Assembly: GCF_001642955.1 (NCBI RefSeq)
Contig: NZ_LWSK01000032.1
Coordinates: 1 to 53,081, forward strand
Direction: 5' to 3'
Source: Rubripirellula obstinata
GTDB taxonomy: Bacteria; Planctomycetota; Planctomycetia; Pirellulales; Pirellulaceae
Length of the DNA stretch: 53,081 nt
The stretch's first letter is position 1. Every line of letters begins with the position of its first letter. The notes under the pieces were generated by a model. That model was given only the letters and a program-made list of their open reading frames with translations. It made no database searches and was not told the DNA's origin. Position numbers and translations under genes: made by a program. Positions 1 through 8,573 of this stretch are shown here, in pieces.

Positions 1-429
1 CGGAATCACAACTGGCGGCTACCAATGCTCCGTTTCAACGCCAGTTCCAATCTTCTTCAGCCACGATCTCCGCTGCGGGCTTGCCCCGGCGGGATCAACG
101 AATTTCGCTCGATCGCGCTCTTGATCGCGATGGGGGTAGCCAAGTCGTTAGCTCCGCCGGGACAAGCCCGCAACGGAGGCCTACGTGAGAGTACCCTTTC
201 GAATAATATCTGCGGTTAGTAGTAGCTTCCAGTTGCCGCTCCGTCCGGGGCAAGCCCGGCGGAAGCACTCAACGTCGCGGTGAGAATGAAACCTGCGCAA
301 ACGAGAACTGATGCAATACCAAAGATTTAGCGGTCCAGCCAGCAGCTGTTACCGCTGAGATATCGATTTAATCGACAAGCCGGTCAGCACCCGAATCATG
401 CCGCCCCATGTTTGTCAGAGCTTGACCCG
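1..429. other. Gene-free stretch with GC-rich inverted repeat
   Basis: No convincing coding sequence is visible. Positions 68-94 and 152-178 form an imperfect inverted repeat (about 24 of 27 positions pair) built on a GCGGGCTTG / CAAGCCCGC core. A related partial copy lies at about 232-266. The short open frame at 25-219 runs through this repeat and has no protein-like character. Confidence 0.6.
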
Positions 430-1197
430 CTAATTCAAACTGAAAGGCGGCGGAAACTGATCTGACTTTCCACCGGCATTCTTGAAACTACTCTTCAAAC
501 CAGTCGGGCCAGACATCGCTTGCTCTTCGACTGAAACCGAATGCAATTGGATTTTGCCGCTTTTTAGCAATTCGATCAGCGCCTCGGCACGATCGTCAAC
601 GTTGGGCTGAGCCAGTAATTGCAACTTGGACTCGACGTCGAACGGAAGCGTGTACGAAATGATGTCTGTGATTGGCCCCAGCCCCATTTGACCTGCCATC
701 AACTCGTGCAGGTTTTGCTGAACATTGGCTGTGGGCGGAATGATGTTTGCGAATTCGTTCAGTAGTTCCTGCTTCAGTTTCAGCCGCCCGTTCGCTCCGG
801 TGGGCGAGTAAAAATCTTGATCGACTTCGACTTCCGCGATTCGAAAGGGACGTCCTGTGTCCAGCTCTTGAACAATTTTGGCGCGGCGAATCCCGACCAA
901 CAGAATGTTGTGCTTTTCACTTTCGACCTCCGCATGTGACACAATTCGCCCCAAGCAAACCGTCGATGCGACCGGCGGCCCCGATTGTGGCACCGTGGCA
1001 ATGCCGCCGGTCAACGTTGCCATGGCAACCAGACGATCGGTCGAAAGCGAATCTGCCAACATTTCGCAATAACGCGGCTCAAGAATATGAAGCGGTTGCA
1101 TCGCGTGCGGAAAGACCACTAAGTCCGGCAGCGGAAATAGCCGAACTTTTGAATCGAAGTCTTCGGGCAATCGAGTCACATCGTCAAGGTTATCCAT
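430..1197 (-). CDS. LON substrate-binding domain protein
   Basis: A 255-residue protein consisting of the N-terminal substrate-binding domain of Lon (LON/PUA-like fold) without the AAA+ or protease domains. The family signature is visible in the first 50 residues: VRLFPLPDLVVFPHAMQPLHI, then EPRY, a typical Lon N-domain opening. A second conserved block around residues 80-110 (CLGRIV, NILLVGIRRAKI) also fits. Stand-alone LON proteins are common and poorly characterised; a role in substrate recognition or protein quality control is inferred. The C-terminal 30 residues are Gly/Ser/Pro-rich and probably disordered. It is the last of the minus-strand genes at this end of the window, 59 bases downstream of the Bax inhibitor-like gene, so co-transcription is possible. 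Confidence 0.88.
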   Translation of the reverse strand: MDNLDDVTRLPEDFDSKVRLFPLPDLVVFPHAMQPLHILEPRYCEMLADSLSTDRLVAMATLTGGIATVPQSGPPVASTVCLGRIVSHAEVESEKHNILLVGIRRAKIVQELDTGRPFRIAEVEVDQDFYSPTGANGRLKLKQELLNEFANIIPPTANVQQNLHELMAGQMGLGPITDIISYTLPFDVESKLQLLAQPNVDDRAEALIELLKSGKIQLHSVSVEEQAMSGPTGLKSSFKNAGGKSDQFPPPFSLN

Positions 1198-1256
1198 CGC
1201 GTCCTCAAATGGTCGCTGTATCCAAACAGTGAAGCTGTTTAATCATTCATCGATAC

Positions 1257-2003
1257 TCAATCGTCACTGGCAAACATCATCAAGATCCGCAAGACGTACC
1301 AGAACAGCAACACGACTGATGAAAACAGCGCCAGCGACGCGGCCACATGTTGGCTGCTGTGATAGTGATGGATCACGTTGGACGTGTCATACAAGATGTA
1401 ACCAACGGCAAGTGCCACCATCAGGGCGCTGAATCCAAGGCCGAACGAAAAGCCGAAAAAGATGCCGGCGACGATCGCACCCATGGCTACAAATCCGGCC
1501 ATCGCCAGGTACTTGCCCCAGCTAGCCAAGTCTGCACCGGTGACGAAGACAAACGCGGTCAAACCGATGAAGCTGATCCCCGTGATCGCCGCAGCCATGA
1601 CCGGCAATTGCGGTTCGCCCATGACGCGAATGCACATGTAAAGCATCGGCAGCAAAATCACTGCTTGTGCCACGACGTACAGGCCAAGCCCGGCGTATTG
1701 CATTGGTTTGGAAGTATCGCTGCTGGCCCAAGCTCTTGCCATCCAGGAAACGCCCATAAAGATGCCCAGGACGACAAGCCATCCCATTCCGCCGAGCATT
1801 CGCCCGACCAAGGCTTCCATCGTTGCCGCAGGCACGACGGTAAATAGAACCGCCTCAATTGCGATCAACGCCAAAATTGCGCCGGTTAGGTGTGCATAGG
1901 TTCGACGAATAAAACCGATTCGTTCGGCATCAAGCGAGATACCGAATTCGGCGGGCTGGTCCTGAGTGTGGACCGAATACGGATTCGATTTGTCAAATTG
2001 CAT
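1257..2003 (-). CDS. Bax inhibitor-1/YccA family membrane protein
   Basis: A 248-residue integral membrane protein of the BI-1/YccA (UPF0005) family. About seven hydrophobic segments are visible, with the family-like ending GYILYDTSNVIHHYH followed by a final helix (ASLALFSSVVLLFWYVLRILMMF). Bacterial members are thought to act as pH-sensitive ion leak channels or to modulate the FtsH protease; nothing here decides between them. The open frame extends upstream to 2102, but the Met at 2003 (MQFDKSNPY) starts the family-like cytoplasmic tail. The extra upstream residues are unlike the family, so I place the start at 2003. Short intergenic distance to the LON gene downstream suggests one transcript. 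Confidence 0.9.
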   Translation of the reverse strand: MQFDKSNPYSVHTQDQPAEFGISLDAERIGFIRRTYAHLTGAILALIAIEAVLFTVVPAATMEALVGRMLGGMGWLVVLGIFMGVSWMARAWASSDTSKPMQYAGLGLYVVAQAVILLPMLYMCIRVMGEPQLPVMAAAITGISFIGLTAFVFVTGADLASWGKYLAMAGFVAMGAIVAGIFFGFSFGLGFSALMVALAVGYILYDTSNVIHHYHSSQHVAASLALFSSVVLLFWYVLRILMMFASDD

Positions 2004-2104
2004 CGTTAGTTTCTTGTCTTCGTGTGGTGAGGTGTGATATCCGACCCTATCATACGCTAAACAGCGTCGCTCGAGGGATACAGAATCGGCCGCATAGCCC
2101 AAAA

Positions 2105-2173
2105 GTAGGCCGTAGCGAGTGACGGCAGCGCTGTCGAAAAATGCCGTAACTCGCTTTACTCGCTACGGCCTAC
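2105..2173. repeat. Family A palindromic repeat (GTAGGCCGTAGCGAG)
   Basis: The 15-base end GTAGGCCGTAGCGAG at 2105-2119 pairs exactly with CTCGCTACGGCCTAC at 2159-2173; the interior pairs only partly. It lies between divergent genes (BI-1-like and peroxiredoxin-like). Other copies are at 6857-6932, 36211-36284 and, as half copies, 36377-36407 and 52854-52884. Confidence 0.9.
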
Positions 2174-2216
2174 GAAAAAGCTCATCCGCCGAACCAACTC
2201 TACCCAGGAAAACCCG

Positions 2217-2984
2217 ATGAAGAATCTTGTCCGAAAATTGCTGCTCGCCGTTCCCGCTTCCATGATAGTGCTGGGGGCTAGTGAAGCTTTGTCGCAGCAG
2301 ACCGAAGTTGCTTCGCCCGACGCAAAGTCGCAATCGAGTCTTGCCGAGCAACTTGCCGCGAAGGCCGCAGGATTTGCCGAAACGGCCCCGCCGCAACTCC
2401 GCCAGGCATTTTCCAAAGGCGTCGATATCGTCCGAGCCACTGGAATCGAACAGTCGGCGAAACAGGTCGGCGACATGGCCGTCGATGCCAAACTGGTCGG
2501 CTGGGATGGCAAAATGGTTCAATTGAGTGACATGTGGAAGGAATCGCCCATTGTCTTGATGTGGTACCGCGGCGGATGGTGCCCGTATTGCAACATCCAA
2601 CTCAACGCGATGCAGCGGAGCCTAAACGAAATTGAAGGCGCAGGTGCCAAGCTGGTCGTGCTGACTCCGGAGCTGCCCGAGAAAGCAAAAGAAACGGCCG
2701 AGGCGAACAACTTAGGTATTGTCGCGTTGCATGACGAAAAGAATGCAGTGGCCGATGACTACGGAATCTTGTTCGACCTGCCCAAGCCAATCCTGCCGAT
2801 CTATCGAGACAAACTGAAAATGGGAACCTACAACGGTCACAGCAAAATGGAGTTGCCTTTATCAGCGACCTACGTGATCGATCAGTCCGGAAAAATCACC
2901 TACGCATTCCTGGACGCGGACTACAAAAACCGAGCCGAACCGGCCGAGGTGATCGCCGCGGTCAAGACCGTTTCGGGCAACTAG
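2217..2984 (+). CDS. Secreted peroxiredoxin-like (AhpC/TSA) protein
   Basis: A 255-residue thioredoxin-fold protein. A signal peptide is apparent (KLLLAVPASMIVLGASEALSQ, cleavage near residue 25). An alpha-helical linker of about 60 residues follows, then an AhpC/TSA-type domain from about residue 85. The active site is GGWCPYC with Cys122 and Cys125, the arrangement of the peroxiredoxin-like alkyl hydroperoxide/redoxin group. Predicted role: thiol-dependent peroxide reduction or disulfide exchange outside the cytoplasm. The ATG at 2217 is preceded by an AGGAAA-like ribosome binding site. It is transcribed alone, divergent from the BI-1-like gene. Whether it is a peroxidase or an oxidoreductase cannot be settled from sequence. 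Confidence 0.85.
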   Translation: MKNLVRKLLLAVPASMIVLGASEALSQQTEVASPDAKSQSSLAEQLAAKAAGFAETAPPQLRQAFSKGVDIVRATGIEQSAKQVGDMAVDAKLVGWDGKMVQLSDMWKESPIVLMWYRGGWCPYCNIQLNAMQRSLNEIEGAGAKLVVLTPELPEKAKETAEANNLGIVALHDEKNAVADDYGILFDLPKPILPIYRDKLKMGTYNGHSKMELPLSATYVIDQSGKITYAFLDADYKNRAEPAEVIAAVKTVSGN

Positions 2985-3146
2985 TCCTGTCACCCGTCGC
3001 CGTGAAGGGTTTCTAAGTTGTTTAGGAACGTACGACTTTTTATCGTCGCCTTTCGCTCGGGACGTCGCATCGGTTACTGCGAGTTAGGCCCGTAGGGCCG
3101 GCAGCTCCCTGCCGGGTGCGTGAGCACCCGGATGGCTGCCCCACAT

Positions 3147-3199
3147 CAATTCTCTGTCTCGGTTTCGCGGCGTAGCCGCGAAACCGAGACAGAGAATTG
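3147..3199. repeat. Perfect 25-bp-arm palindrome
   Basis: Arms 3147-3171 and 3175-3199 are exactly complementary (25 of 25) with a three-base loop. The arm starts CAATTCTCTGTCTCGG and ends GCGGC. There is no T-run after it, so it does not look like an intrinsic terminator. Confidence 0.95.
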
Positions 3200-3578
3200 G
3201 TTACAGAGAAAAAGTGAGATATAACGCTGCCATCCGGGGATTTACATCCCCGGCAGAGAGCTTCCGTCCCGCCGGGACTATTCACCAGCGTTATGATCGC
3301 GGAGCGATCAACGACAATTTGCATTTATTTGTTCGACTTCCCTCGGGATGAGTGACGACACCAATCCGGCAGTAATCAATACGACGTCCCCAGCGAAATC
3401 ACCTGCGAAAGGCAACACTTATTCCCCGCTCGTCCACGCGGGGCGATGCCCACGCGGCTAAACGAACAAATACGTGTTTTCCGGTACCAGAACTCTTCAC
3501 GGCGTTGTCTGTCACCCCGTCGGCTGAAAGCCAGTCGTGTTACACCATTCAGCCAAGACCGTCGGAACGATAAGTGGC

Positions 3579-3642
3579 GTAGCGAAACTCGCCAAGAGTT
3601 TCGGCAACTCGACAAACCGAAAGTCTTGGCGACTTTCGCTAC
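3579..3642. repeat. Family B palindromic repeat
   Basis: Ends GTAGCGAAACTCGCCAAGAG and CTTGGCGACTTTCGCTAC pair with few mismatches. Four other copies are in the window (18919-18986, 38441-38507, 42099-42161, 52907-52977), all between genes. Confidence 0.85.
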
Positions 3643-3673
3643 CAATTTCCCGACACTCATGGTTCCGACGGTG

Positions 3674-4357
3674 CTAGGTTTCCGCTGAAATGGCTTTGCT
3701 GAGCGGACATGTTGCGGGATCCACTTTCAAGCCACGTCGATACTTGTCCAGCAGCTTTCTCGATTCTTCGGCCAGCATCCGGCGAACCTCTCGTCGCTTT
3801 CCTTTGACTCGAGCAATCGTCATGTGATCGTAGGCCGTCGTTTGATGACGCATCCATGCGATCACCGCCGATTCAGCACGACGCTCGATCGGGATTCGCT
3901 CGGTTCGTGCGACAGTTCCGCTGCCGACGGGCGTGGCGTGATTCGTGACTGCCGTGGCTAGCTTGAACGCCAGGTCTGCATAGACGCTGTCAAACCGCAG
4001 GAACGTGCAAACTGCGCCGTGGAAGTCCTCGACGTAGGCCGCTTGCTTCTTTTCTCTGCGATTAGCGTCCGCAACTTTGCGTTTTGCGTATTCAGGTTTG
4101 TCGCGATCGGCCGCGACCGACGAACGGGCTGACGCAATCAATTCGGCCGGTGCCCAAACCCCTTTAGAAAAACTACGTCGGCCCTTCTTTTCTTTCACCG
4201 TCCACGATGGCCCCAGCGATTTCAGGCGGCGCGTCAAACCAGCGTCGCCGGGTGGCAATAGATCCCAGTTCGCCGGAACCTGTTTGACTTCACCATCGAT
4301 CGTCTTCACGCTCCGCTCAGTCGGACCGGGTGAAACTTCCAATTTTTCGTGTGCCAT
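3674..4357 (-). CDS. DUF2293 domain-containing protein
   Basis: A 227-residue basic protein of unknown function. The region from about residue 155 to 220 matches my recollection of DUF2293: IPIERRAESAVIAWMRHQ followed by TTAYD and a Lys/Arg-rich helix with EVRRMLAEESRKLL. No signal peptide or membrane segment is visible; high Lys/Arg content would suit nucleic acid binding, but that is only inference. It begins seven bases after the stop of the SLC12-type transporter gene on the same strand, so the two probably share a transcript. The function is unknown. Confidence 0.75.
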   Translation of the reverse strand: MAHEKLEVSPGPTERSVKTIDGEVKQVPANWDLLPPGDAGLTRRLKSLGPSWTVKEKKGRRSFSKGVWAPAELIASARSSVAADRDKPEYAKRKVADANRREKKQAAYVEDFHGAVCTFLRFDSVYADLAFKLATAVTNHATPVGSGTVARTERIPIERRAESAVIAWMRHQTTAYDHMTIARVKGKRREVRRMLAEESRKLLDKYRRGLKVDPATCPLSKAISAET

Positions 4358-4364
4358 GATCTCT

Positions 4365-6560
4365 CTAACTTTCCAATCTCATACCGCCAGCGCTTCGCAC
4401 CAAAGCAACTCTCGGCAGATTCCCAACCAAAGCTTCAGTCCGGTAAAAAAATTCATCTTCTTGTCCCGCTTGTGGCGGCTCCATCCCCAGCAACACAAAC
4501 GCGGCGTCGCGGCTGGTCGTTTGGATCGCTGACGCTGGGTCAGACGAAACAACGACTTTCGTTTTCCCCAAAATTCGTGCTTCTTTTAGCAACCCTTGCA
4601 GATGACTTTCAACCTCGTCAATTCCATCGGCACGATCGACCACCCGCAATAGCCTAAGCGTGTGATGCCGCCACTGGGGATGATCCAAGATCAGATGTGC
4701 CAGCAACACCATCAATTCACCGTTGGCGCGGCCACGCCACCAAACGTCAATGGTCCCACGCGGAATCGACCACTGATGATCAGGCTGATCGACACGGCGC
4801 AGCACCACGACGCTGCGGCCGAGCCCTTCAATGTTTCGAAGCAATCCGCCAAAGATTCGCATTCGATCGACCGTTAGCGGGCATCCAAGTAAGACCGTGT
4901 TGGGACGCAGACGTCCGAGGCCCTGGCATTGCACCAGTGCTTCCACTCCGGCCACGTAGTCCTTCGCCACCACGACCGCCGGGAACGCGCTTAAACTTTG
5001 TTCCTGGATCATTGCGTGCAAGATCTTTTCTTGGGAATCGCGTCGCGTTTGGTGATCGCCCAAATCGCCAGGGATCACTTGCCCCAGCGTTAGGACTCCG
5101 GTTTTCGATGTCAGCCAACTGCCAAAGACAACCAAGTGTGGTCGGCTAAATCCAGTACCGCTAAACGCCAAAATAAACGGACGCCAATTTTTGGGATGGT
5201 AGAGTTCGTCTTCTAGCTTCAACAGATTGCGGCGAGTTCGTTCGAACAACAATCCACTATTCAGGTTGCCCCAGTCGGCGTTCAAATCAGTTCGCGACAG
5301 ATAACTGTGCAGCGCCGCCACCATCACAGCCGCAACGATCGCCCATCGCCAATCGATTAACAACATCACCAATCCGCAACCGACCGCACCGGCTAACGAC
5401 AACGTCCAGTGCGAATACAGAAAGCGAGGACGGTAACTTGGATTCTTGGTAATCGCTTCATAGAACGTTGCCAAATTCAGCAGACCATACGTCGCCAAAA
5501 ACGCCATCGTGATTAGCGGCGCGATCGTGTTCAGGTCTGCCGCAAAAATCGCCGCCTGTGAAATCAAAAACGTTGCCAAGATCGCTCGGCGTGGTTCACC
5601 GTCGCGTGCCGATCCTAAGCCCAGCGGTTGCAGCAAGCGAAACAATCGATCACGAGCAACCGATTGAATGATCCGCGGCGCGCCCATCATGCTGCCCAAT
5701 GCCGACGACAGCGTCGCCGCGAATACTCCCATCGCAATCATCGCCGGCATGATCGCAATGTCCGCCATCACCAGCGTGTTGCCAACCAATTCAGCACGCG
5801 AAGTTGATCCACCCAACATGATCGCTTGCGAAGCATAGACAACCGCCGTGAACGCAACCGCCGCCAACGTCCCGCGAGGGATCGACCGCGCGGGATCTTT
5901 CAAATCCCCCGACATGTTCGCACCCGCCATAATTCCGGTGACCGCAGGAAAGAACAGCGCAAACATCGTCCAGAACGATTCGCCGTCAGCGAAACCTGGT
6001 GACAGATTTTTGCTCAATAATTGCGAATCAAAATCTTGCCAAGCTCCGATGTAGAACGACAACAGTGACACGATCACAGACGCCAAAATCAAGAACTGAA
6101 TCTTGATCGTCCAACCGGCTCCGATCGCAACGCACGCAAAAACCAAAATGTTAGTGATCGTTGCCACCAGCGTTGGCGACGTTCCGTCGGGCAAATAGTT
6201 GGTTGCCGCTTCGGTGAAACCAATCACGTACATGGCGACCGACAAGGCCTGGGCTGCAAAAAACATCAGTCCGATCGCGCCGCCAAATTCAGGCCCCAAA
6301 CTACGGCTGATTAAAAAGTAGGCTCCACCACCTTTGAACTTGGTATTCGTTGCGATCGCAGACAACGATAACGTGGTCAGGACGGTGATCACTTTGCTGG
6401 CCGCGACAATCCCCAGCGTCAAAATCACACCGGATTGTCCAACGACAAACCCAAAACGCAAAAACATGATGACGCCCAGGATCGTCAACACGCAGGGCGT
6501 AAACACACCGGACAGAGTGCTGAATCGATTCCCTGATTCGCGTGGCTGAGCGTCGGACAT
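4365..6560 (-). CDS. SLC12-type amino acid/cation-chloride permease
   Basis: A 731-residue membrane transporter. The N-terminal 430 residues contain about 12 hydrophobic segments. They open with the APC-superfamily/SLC12 pattern (FSTLSGVFTPCVLTILGVI, then MFLRFGFVVGQ) and include GANMSGDLKDPARSIPRGT, the block shared by Na-K-Cl-type cotransporters and bacterial homologues. The last 290 residues form a cytoplasmic domain like that of eukaryotic SLC12 proteins (VVVLRRVDQ, TIDVWWRGRANGELMVLLAHL). Substrate is uncertain: bacterial members are annotated either as amino acid permeases or Na-K-Cl cotransporter-like proteins. DUF2293 follows seven bases downstream. Confidence 0.88.
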   Translation of the reverse strand: MSDAQPRESGNRFSTLSGVFTPCVLTILGVIMFLRFGFVVGQSGVILTLGIVAASKVITVLTTLSLSAIATNTKFKGGGAYFLISRSLGPEFGGAIGLMFFAAQALSVAMYVIGFTEAATNYLPDGTSPTLVATITNILVFACVAIGAGWTIKIQFLILASVIVSLLSFYIGAWQDFDSQLLSKNLSPGFADGESFWTMFALFFPAVTGIMAGANMSGDLKDPARSIPRGTLAAVAFTAVVYASQAIMLGGSTSRAELVGNTLVMADIAIMPAMIAMGVFAATLSSALGSMMGAPRIIQSVARDRLFRLLQPLGLGSARDGEPRRAILATFLISQAAIFAADLNTIAPLITMAFLATYGLLNLATFYEAITKNPSYRPRFLYSHWTLSLAGAVGCGLVMLLIDWRWAIVAAVMVAALHSYLSRTDLNADWGNLNSGLLFERTRRNLLKLEDELYHPKNWRPFILAFSGTGFSRPHLVVFGSWLTSKTGVLTLGQVIPGDLGDHQTRRDSQEKILHAMIQEQSLSAFPAVVVAKDYVAGVEALVQCQGLGRLRPNTVLLGCPLTVDRMRIFGGLLRNIEGLGRSVVVLRRVDQPDHQWSIPRGTIDVWWRGRANGELMVLLAHLILDHPQWRHHTLRLLRVVDRADGIDEVESHLQGLLKEARILGKTKVVVSSDPASAIQTTSRDAAFVLLGMEPPQAGQEDEFFYRTEALVGNLPRVALVRSAGGMRLES

Positions 6561-6980
6561 TCAGATTGTGCCATCGTGGCGGAGCAAGATCACGATCGAT
6601 CCAGGTGCATTAGGAACCACTCGGATCCTGAATCCTTGATTCTAGCGTCACCAACGCGACAAATGAATGACGGCGGTTGGGATTGAATCAGGCGTTCTGC
6701 TTGAGAATTGTCCCGAAATAATTTACCAGCTTTCCCGTAGCTGGACCCGCCAGGGTTTAGCACCTGCTCAGTACCTGCTCAGTACATCATTAGTTGTACC
6801 CGACTGGACTGGGCTGATGAAAAGGTGTCGTTGCCAGCTTGTCACGACCCTTGAAAGTAGGCCGTAGCGAGCCAAAGCGAGTTACGGCGGTGCGCACATT
6901 GCCGTAACTCGCTTTGGCTCGCTACGGCCTACTTTTCTCTCCAACGCCATGATGGGTTTCTAAATCGGCCAACCTCTTTC
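6561..6980. other. Intergenic region with family A and D repeats
   Basis: No credible gene. 6706-6810 carries a family D element (TCCCGAAATAA near 6711, then TTTCCCGTAGCTGG, CCCGCCAGGGTTTAG and TTAGTTGTACCCGA), with a short tandem duplication of the ten-base unit CAGTACCTGCT-like sequence near 6769-6788. 6857-6932 is a perfect family A palindrome. The 66-residue frame at 6667-6867 is an artefact of the repeats. Confidence 0.7.
6857..6932. repeat. Family A palindrome, perfect 32-bp arms
   Basis: Arms 6857-6888 and 6901-6932 are exactly complementary over 32 bases with a 12-base loop. The outer end is GTAGGCCGTAGCGAG, the inner end GCGAGTTACGGC. It lies in the gap downstream of the minus-strand DUF1559 gene and upstream of the transporter gene. 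Confidence 0.95.
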
Positions 6981-8279
6981 TTAATCAATGACCTCGAAGT
7001 CGCCTGCACCCACCTCGGACGACGCTCGCGTTCCCAACGCTCCCCAGACGCCGTACGGGCTTGGGATGGTAGCAGCGTCTTTCGATTCGGCTTCTGGATG
7101 GCTGCCCGCGTGAACGGTCGGCTGACTTGAATTCCCAGCATCAATGGAATCAGTCACAAAGCTGACGGCACCATCTGCCATGCAAATTTGCACGCCACCT
7201 TGATGACGGCTACTCGGCGGCAAAACACCGTCGCTGTCTTCCTGGTCCAATGCCAATGCGATCTCGCGATTGGGTGGCAGGATCGTATTGAAGCCCGTAA
7301 ACAAAGGCATGCCATCGGCCCAACGATGCCCGCGTTTGGAGCTCGATGATTCGCCCGCCGTTAAAAACGGCGCACCCGATTTCCAGAACTGTGGACGATC
7401 AGCGTCACGCCAGTTTAGCTTTGATGCAAGCAACGGTACATCGCGAAGCAGTTTCGCTGTTTGCGTCAACGAGACTGCGACCGGGGCGGTGCGATTGTCG
7501 CCGTCACCCAAATCGGTGCAGATCTCACCCAGCAAAATCGTTTGCGACAAACCATCGGTCACGTCAGCGAATTTTGTAACACGGCGAGGAACAAAAACTC
7601 CTCGCATCGCAATTTCTGTTTCCAATGCTCGTTGCGGATCAAACACAAACGTTCCCTCGACCTCTTTCAATGGTCCAGTCGATGATGCAACAACGCCATC
7701 ACCAAGACAGATGGCATAGTTGCAACGTCCCATCGAAGGATGCCCCATCCCTGGATCGCTGGGACAACGCAAACCCAGTGGCTCGACATGCCACCAACGG
7801 TATTGGCTTTGGAATGTTTCAGGCCCTCCAGCAGGCCAGGTTTCAGCAACCGTTTCACTGTTCTGCTGCATTGAAAATTGTTGGTCGATGTAGCCACCGG
7901 TGGGATCGTACAGAACCTTCGGGTGAGCATGACCGATCTGGTCCGCCAAACTGGTGTTGTCCATGAACGGCAGCAACGCAACAAAAATACTCAGCCGCCG
8001 ATCGTTGTCCTGACCCGCAATCAGACTTCCATCCGTACCAGAGAGCTGCACCGGAAACTGGTCAAAGGCATGGTGGTAACCGACGACGGCCAAACCAACC
8101 TGAGACAGGTTCGATGAACACGACATCCGTCTCGCACCTTCACGCGACGCTTGGATCGCCGGCAACAACAAACCAACCAACACGCCGATGATCGCGACGA
8201 CCGCCAAGATCTCGATCATCGTAAAACCGGTCCAGCTTTTCTGCCCTGCGAAGTGCCCGCGATGATTCACCAAAGACAT
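6981..8279 (-). CDS. DUF1559 pseudopilin-like protein (H-x9-DG)
   Basis: A 432-residue protein of the planctomycete DUF1559 (SBP_bac_10) family. After a short basic leader comes a type IV pilin-like N-terminus: GFTMIEILAVVAIIG with the Glu at position +5 after the Gly-Phe cleavage site, then a hydrophobic helix. RMSCSSNLSQVGLAVVGYH is the usual family continuation. The C-terminus holds the H-x9-DG motif (HQGGVQICMADG) and [13 protein letters not shown]. Such proteins are exported by a type II secretion/type IV pilus-like system and are found in large paralogous sets; their function is not established. It is a single gene, divergent from the polysaccharide deacetylase gene. A second paralogue is at 25504-26787. 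Confidence 0.92.
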   Translation of the reverse strand: MSLVNHRGHFAGQKSWTGFTMIEILAVVAIIGVLVGLLLPAIQASREGARRMSCSSNLSQVGLAVVGYHHAFDQFPVQLSGTDGSLIAGQDNDRRLSIFVALLPFMDNTSLADQIGHAHPKVLYDPTGGYIDQQFSMQQNSETVAETWPAGGPETFQSQYRWWHVEPLGLRCPSDPGMGHPSMGRCNYAICLGDGVVASSTGPLKEVEGTFVFDPQRALETEIAMRGVFVPRRVTKFADVTDGLSQTILLGEICTDLGDGDNRTAPVAVSLTQTAKLLRDVPLLASKLNWRDADRPQFWKSGAPFLTAGESSSSKRGHRWADGMPLFTGFNTILPPNREIALALDQEDSDGVLPPSSRHQGGVQICMADGAVSFVTDSIDAGNSSQPTVHAGSHPEAESKDAATIPSPYGVWGALGTRASSEVGAGDFEVID

Positions 8280-8573
8280 GATTTAACCTTGCGACAAGAT
8301 CCAGGCGAGAAGACACCACTCGCCACTAAAGACATTATGTCTGTTTGGCGAGCTTCCGTCAAGTTCGTAGCGGGGAACGCGAAAAGCAACCGCTCCAATC
8401 CGGCTGACCGTTCTGATTGGCGGAATCCGCAAAACCATTTTGAGCGATCTCATTTAACGAGCTTTCGTAGCCTTCTCGAAGAAGTAACCGATGTCGTCAA
8501 TCGGCAATCAGATGACGGGCTAGGTTTTTGAAGCATACGTTTCTTTGGACCCTAAAACTGCCTTATCGCTGTC

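Larger units (their letters stand above)
2985..3673. other. 689-base intergenic region filled with repeats
   Basis: No credible gene. It contains: a motif shared with 11809 (CGCCGTGAAGGGTTTC near 3000); the start of a family C element (TCGCCTTTCGCTC near 3045); a perfect palindrome at 3147-3199; an element with GGGCGATGCCCACGCGG near 3440 that recurs at 11792-11903; and a family B palindrome at 3579-3642. Open frames at 3040-3324 and 3376-3688 simply read through these repeats. Confidence 0.7.

Noticed and set aside
3040-3688. Open frames of 80-94 residues on both strands
   Set aside because: They read through palindromes and family repeats and show no protein family motif or ribosome binding site.
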